DNA from: Bacteroidota bacterium
GTDB lineage: Bacteria > Bacteroidota > Bacteroidia > UBA8524
Length of the DNA stretch: 64,000 nt
Direction of reading: 5' to 3'
Assembly (NCBI GenBank): GCA_008933805.1
Contig: WBUH01000003.1
Location: 212,970 to 276,969, forward strand
In this document: in pieces, positions 62,391-64,000 of the stretch
How the letters are laid out: the number at the start of each line of letters is the position of its first letter
Position numbering within the stretch: the stretch's first letter is position 1
Notes under the pieces: model-generated
What the model saw: only the letters and a program-made list of their open reading frames with translations
The model's database searches: none
What the model was told of the DNA's origin: nothing
Program-made: the position numbers and the translations under genes

Positions 62391-64000
62391 ATGTCTCTTC
62401 CTATACATCATTACGACCGCTTTGAGAACCGCCACAACGGCTCGAGCAGTGAAGATTTGAGCAAAATGCTGGAAGCCCTTGGCGTAAACAGCATAGACCA
62501 ATTGATTGACGAGACCGTGCCGGCGGCCATACGTTCACCAAAGCCTTTAAACCTGCCCGCATCAATGGCTGAGCCTGAGTTTCTGGCCGCATTGAAAGCC
62601 ATAGGAAGCAAGAATAAAATATACAAGAGCTACATAGGCATGGGGTATTACAACACCCATACCCCCGGCGTAATTTTGCGTAACATTACCGAAAATCCGG
62701 GTTGGTACACTGCCTACACCCCTTACCAGGCTGAGATTGCACAAGGCCGTTTAGAAGCCCTTATCAATTTCCAAACACTGGTAATGGATTTAACAGGAAT
62801 GGAAATTGCCAACGCTTCGTTGTTGGATGAAGCAACTGCTGCTGCCGAAGCTATGCACATGTGTATGGATTTGAAAGGCAAAGCACAGGGCAATAAATTG
62901 TTTGTTGATGCTGAAACCTTCCCTCAAACTATTGATGTAATTAAAACCCGCGCCATTCCTTTGGATGTGGAACTGGTTATTGGTGATTATAAAACATTTG
63001 AACCTACTGCTGAGTACATGGGCGTTGTATTGCAATACCCTAACAACAGCGGTGATATTAAATCGTACAAAGCGATTGCTGATAAAACCCATGCCGCCGG
63101 CGGTAAAGTGGTAGTATTGGCCGATTTGCTTGCCCTTACCATGCTTACAGCTCCCGGCGAATGGGGCGCTGATATTGTAGTGGGTACTTCACAACGTTTT
63201 GGTGTACCGTTGGGCTATGGTGGTCCGCACGCAGGTTACATGGCTACCAAAGAAGAGTTTAAACGCAGTATGCCCGGTCGTATCATCGGTGTATCTATTG
63301 ATGCACAAGGCAAAACCGCATTGCGTATGGCCTTGCAAACCCGCGAGCAACACATTAAACGTGAAAAAGCTACCAGCAACATTTGTACTGCACAGGTATT
63401 GCTATCGGTAATGGCAAGTATGTATGCTGTTTACCACGGACCAGACGGTTTGAAAAAAATTGCCCAAAAAACCCATGCCCAAGCCAAAGTATTGGCAGCA
63501 GCATTGGAACAATTAGGCGTTAAAAACATTAACGATACTTACTTTGATACACTGCGTTTGAGCGGTGCTGATGCTGCCAAAGTGCGCACAGTAGCTGAAG
63601 AAAACGGTGTAAACTTCCGTTATTTTGAAAACGGTGATATCGGTATCTCACTTGACGAAACTACCACCTTGGCCGATGTACAACTATTGGTGGATTTGTT
63701 TGCCAAAGCAGCAGGCAAAACCACTGTAGATGTGAAAGCCCTTGCCAACAATGTAGACCTTACTTGGGGAAATGAGTTTGTGCGTAACAGCGCTTACCTT
63801 ACTCATCCGGTATTTAACAGCTACCACACCGAGCATGAAATGCTGCGCTACATTAAGCGTTTGGAAGCTAAAGACCTTTCACTAGTGCACAGTATGATTT
63901 CATTGGGTTCTTGTACCATGAAACTGAATGCTACCGCCGAAATGATACCCATTACATGGCCTGAGTTTAACCAACTGCATCCGTTTGCACCGTTGGCACA
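62391..64000 (+). CDS. gcvP: Glycine dehydrogenase (decarboxylating), P protein; N-terminal 536 codons, cut by the right edge
   Basis: The ORF opens at ATG 62391 and runs without a stop to the end of the window; the full protein is usually about 950 residues. Signature segments of the N-terminal half are clear: [99 protein letters not shown]. It ends past the start of the second half ([20 protein letters not shown]). P protein decarboxylates glycine with pyridoxal phosphate and passes the aminomethyl group to lipoyl-GcvH; the PLP lysine lies beyond the edge. It is the single-chain type rather than split GcvPA/GcvPB. Confidence 0.97.
   Translation, partial: MSLPIHHYDRFENRHNGSSSEDLSKMLEALGVNSIDQLIDETVPAAIRSPKPLNLPASMAEPEFLAALKAIGSKNKIYKSYIGMGYYNTHTPGVILRNITENPGWYTAYTPYQAEIAQGRLEALINFQTLVMDLTGMEIANASLLDEATAAAEAMHMCMDLKGKAQGNKLFVDAETFPQTIDVIKTRAIPLDVELVIGDYKTFEPTAEYMGVVLQYPNNSGDIKSYKAIADKTHAAGGKVVVLADLLALTMLTAPGEWGADIVVGTSQRFGVPLGYGGPHAGYMATKEEFKRSMPGRIIGVSIDAQGKTALRMALQTREQHIKREKATSNICTAQVLLSVMASMYAVYHGPDGLKKIAQKTHAQAKVLAAALEQLGVKNINDTYFDTLRLSGADAAKVRTVAEENGVNFRYFENGDIGISLDETTTLADVQLLVDLFAKAAGKTTVDVKALANNVDLTWGNEFVRNSAYLTHPVFNSYHTEHEMLRYIKRLEAKDLSLVHSMISLGSCTMKLNATAEMIPITWPEFNQLHPFAPLA

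Overview
The window reads as a chromosomal segment of a Bacteroidota bacterium; I cannot fix the genus. The evidence is promoter boxes of the TAnnTTTG type instead of the usual -10, type IX secretion (T9SS) C-terminal sorting domains on secreted proteins, a PorW/SprE-type T9SS lipoprotein, a long His-rich AtpB, LruC-domain lipoproteins, DUF4199 and TamB genes, and an F-ATPase operon without atpD/atpC.

Layout. 1-3.4 kb (minus): an operon with an ABC permease (cut by the window edge), a substrate-binding/OmpA fusion, a membrane-anchored PspA-like coiled-coil protein and a second coiled-coil protein; probably an envelope system. 3.5-7.2 kb: a CADD-like heme-oxygenase-fold diiron protein and an M16 peptidase facing each other across a shared terminator. 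7.3-7.5 kb: a cluster of REP-like hairpins. 7.5-13.1 kb: tsaD and tamB, divergent with overlapping promoters. 13.2-22.5 kb: DUF4199 protein, glycosyltransferase, PhoD-like T9SS phosphatase, GAF histidine kinase, then an acyl-CoA dehydrogenase / secreted unknown / phosphohexomutase operon. 22.5-26.4 kb: a 1272-residue TPR-transglutaminase protein. 26.7-29.2 kb: a four-gene cluster (small unknown protein, multi-TM protein, sensorless histidine kinase, LuxR-type regulator). 29.3-32.2 kb: Pif1-like helicase with C-terminal HTH, and an O-methyltransferase. 32.4-37.8 kb: a structured leader/ncRNA, a T9SS-secreted protein, an ECF sigma factor, a predicted dual-membrane-spanning anti-sigma/beta-barrel protein, and a paralogue of the secreted protein. 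38-39.6 kb: AT-rich accessory patch holding an orphan membrane protein, a small lipoprotein and a duplicated atpG 3' end. 39.7-46.4 kb (minus): atpG-atpA-atpH-atpF-atpE-atpB-atpI-like-atpZ-like-bactofilin, with a stand-alone M23-type membrane domain upstream. 46.6-51.6 kb: porW/sprE and a class A PBP. 51.7-56.3 kb: two tandem LruC lipoproteins. 56.5-60.2 kb: porin, polyprenol-phosphate mannosyltransferase, a 46-bp perfect palindrome, a class 3 lipase. 60.4-62.3 kb: AT-rich OLD-family ATPase/TOPRIM nuclease. 62.4 kb to the end: gcvP, open at the right edge.

Most of the window is cell-envelope biology: T9SS cargo and machinery, peptidoglycan synthesis, bactofilin, outer-membrane assembly, envelope sensing. 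The strongest leads are the ECF/dual-membrane anti-sigma cassette, the structured leader at 32.4 kb, the envelope operon at the left edge, the duplicated atpG end with its inserted genes, the LruC pair with conserved ends and a diverged core, and the four-gene signalling cluster at 26.7 kb. I saw no tRNA, rRNA, CRISPR array or intact transposase.
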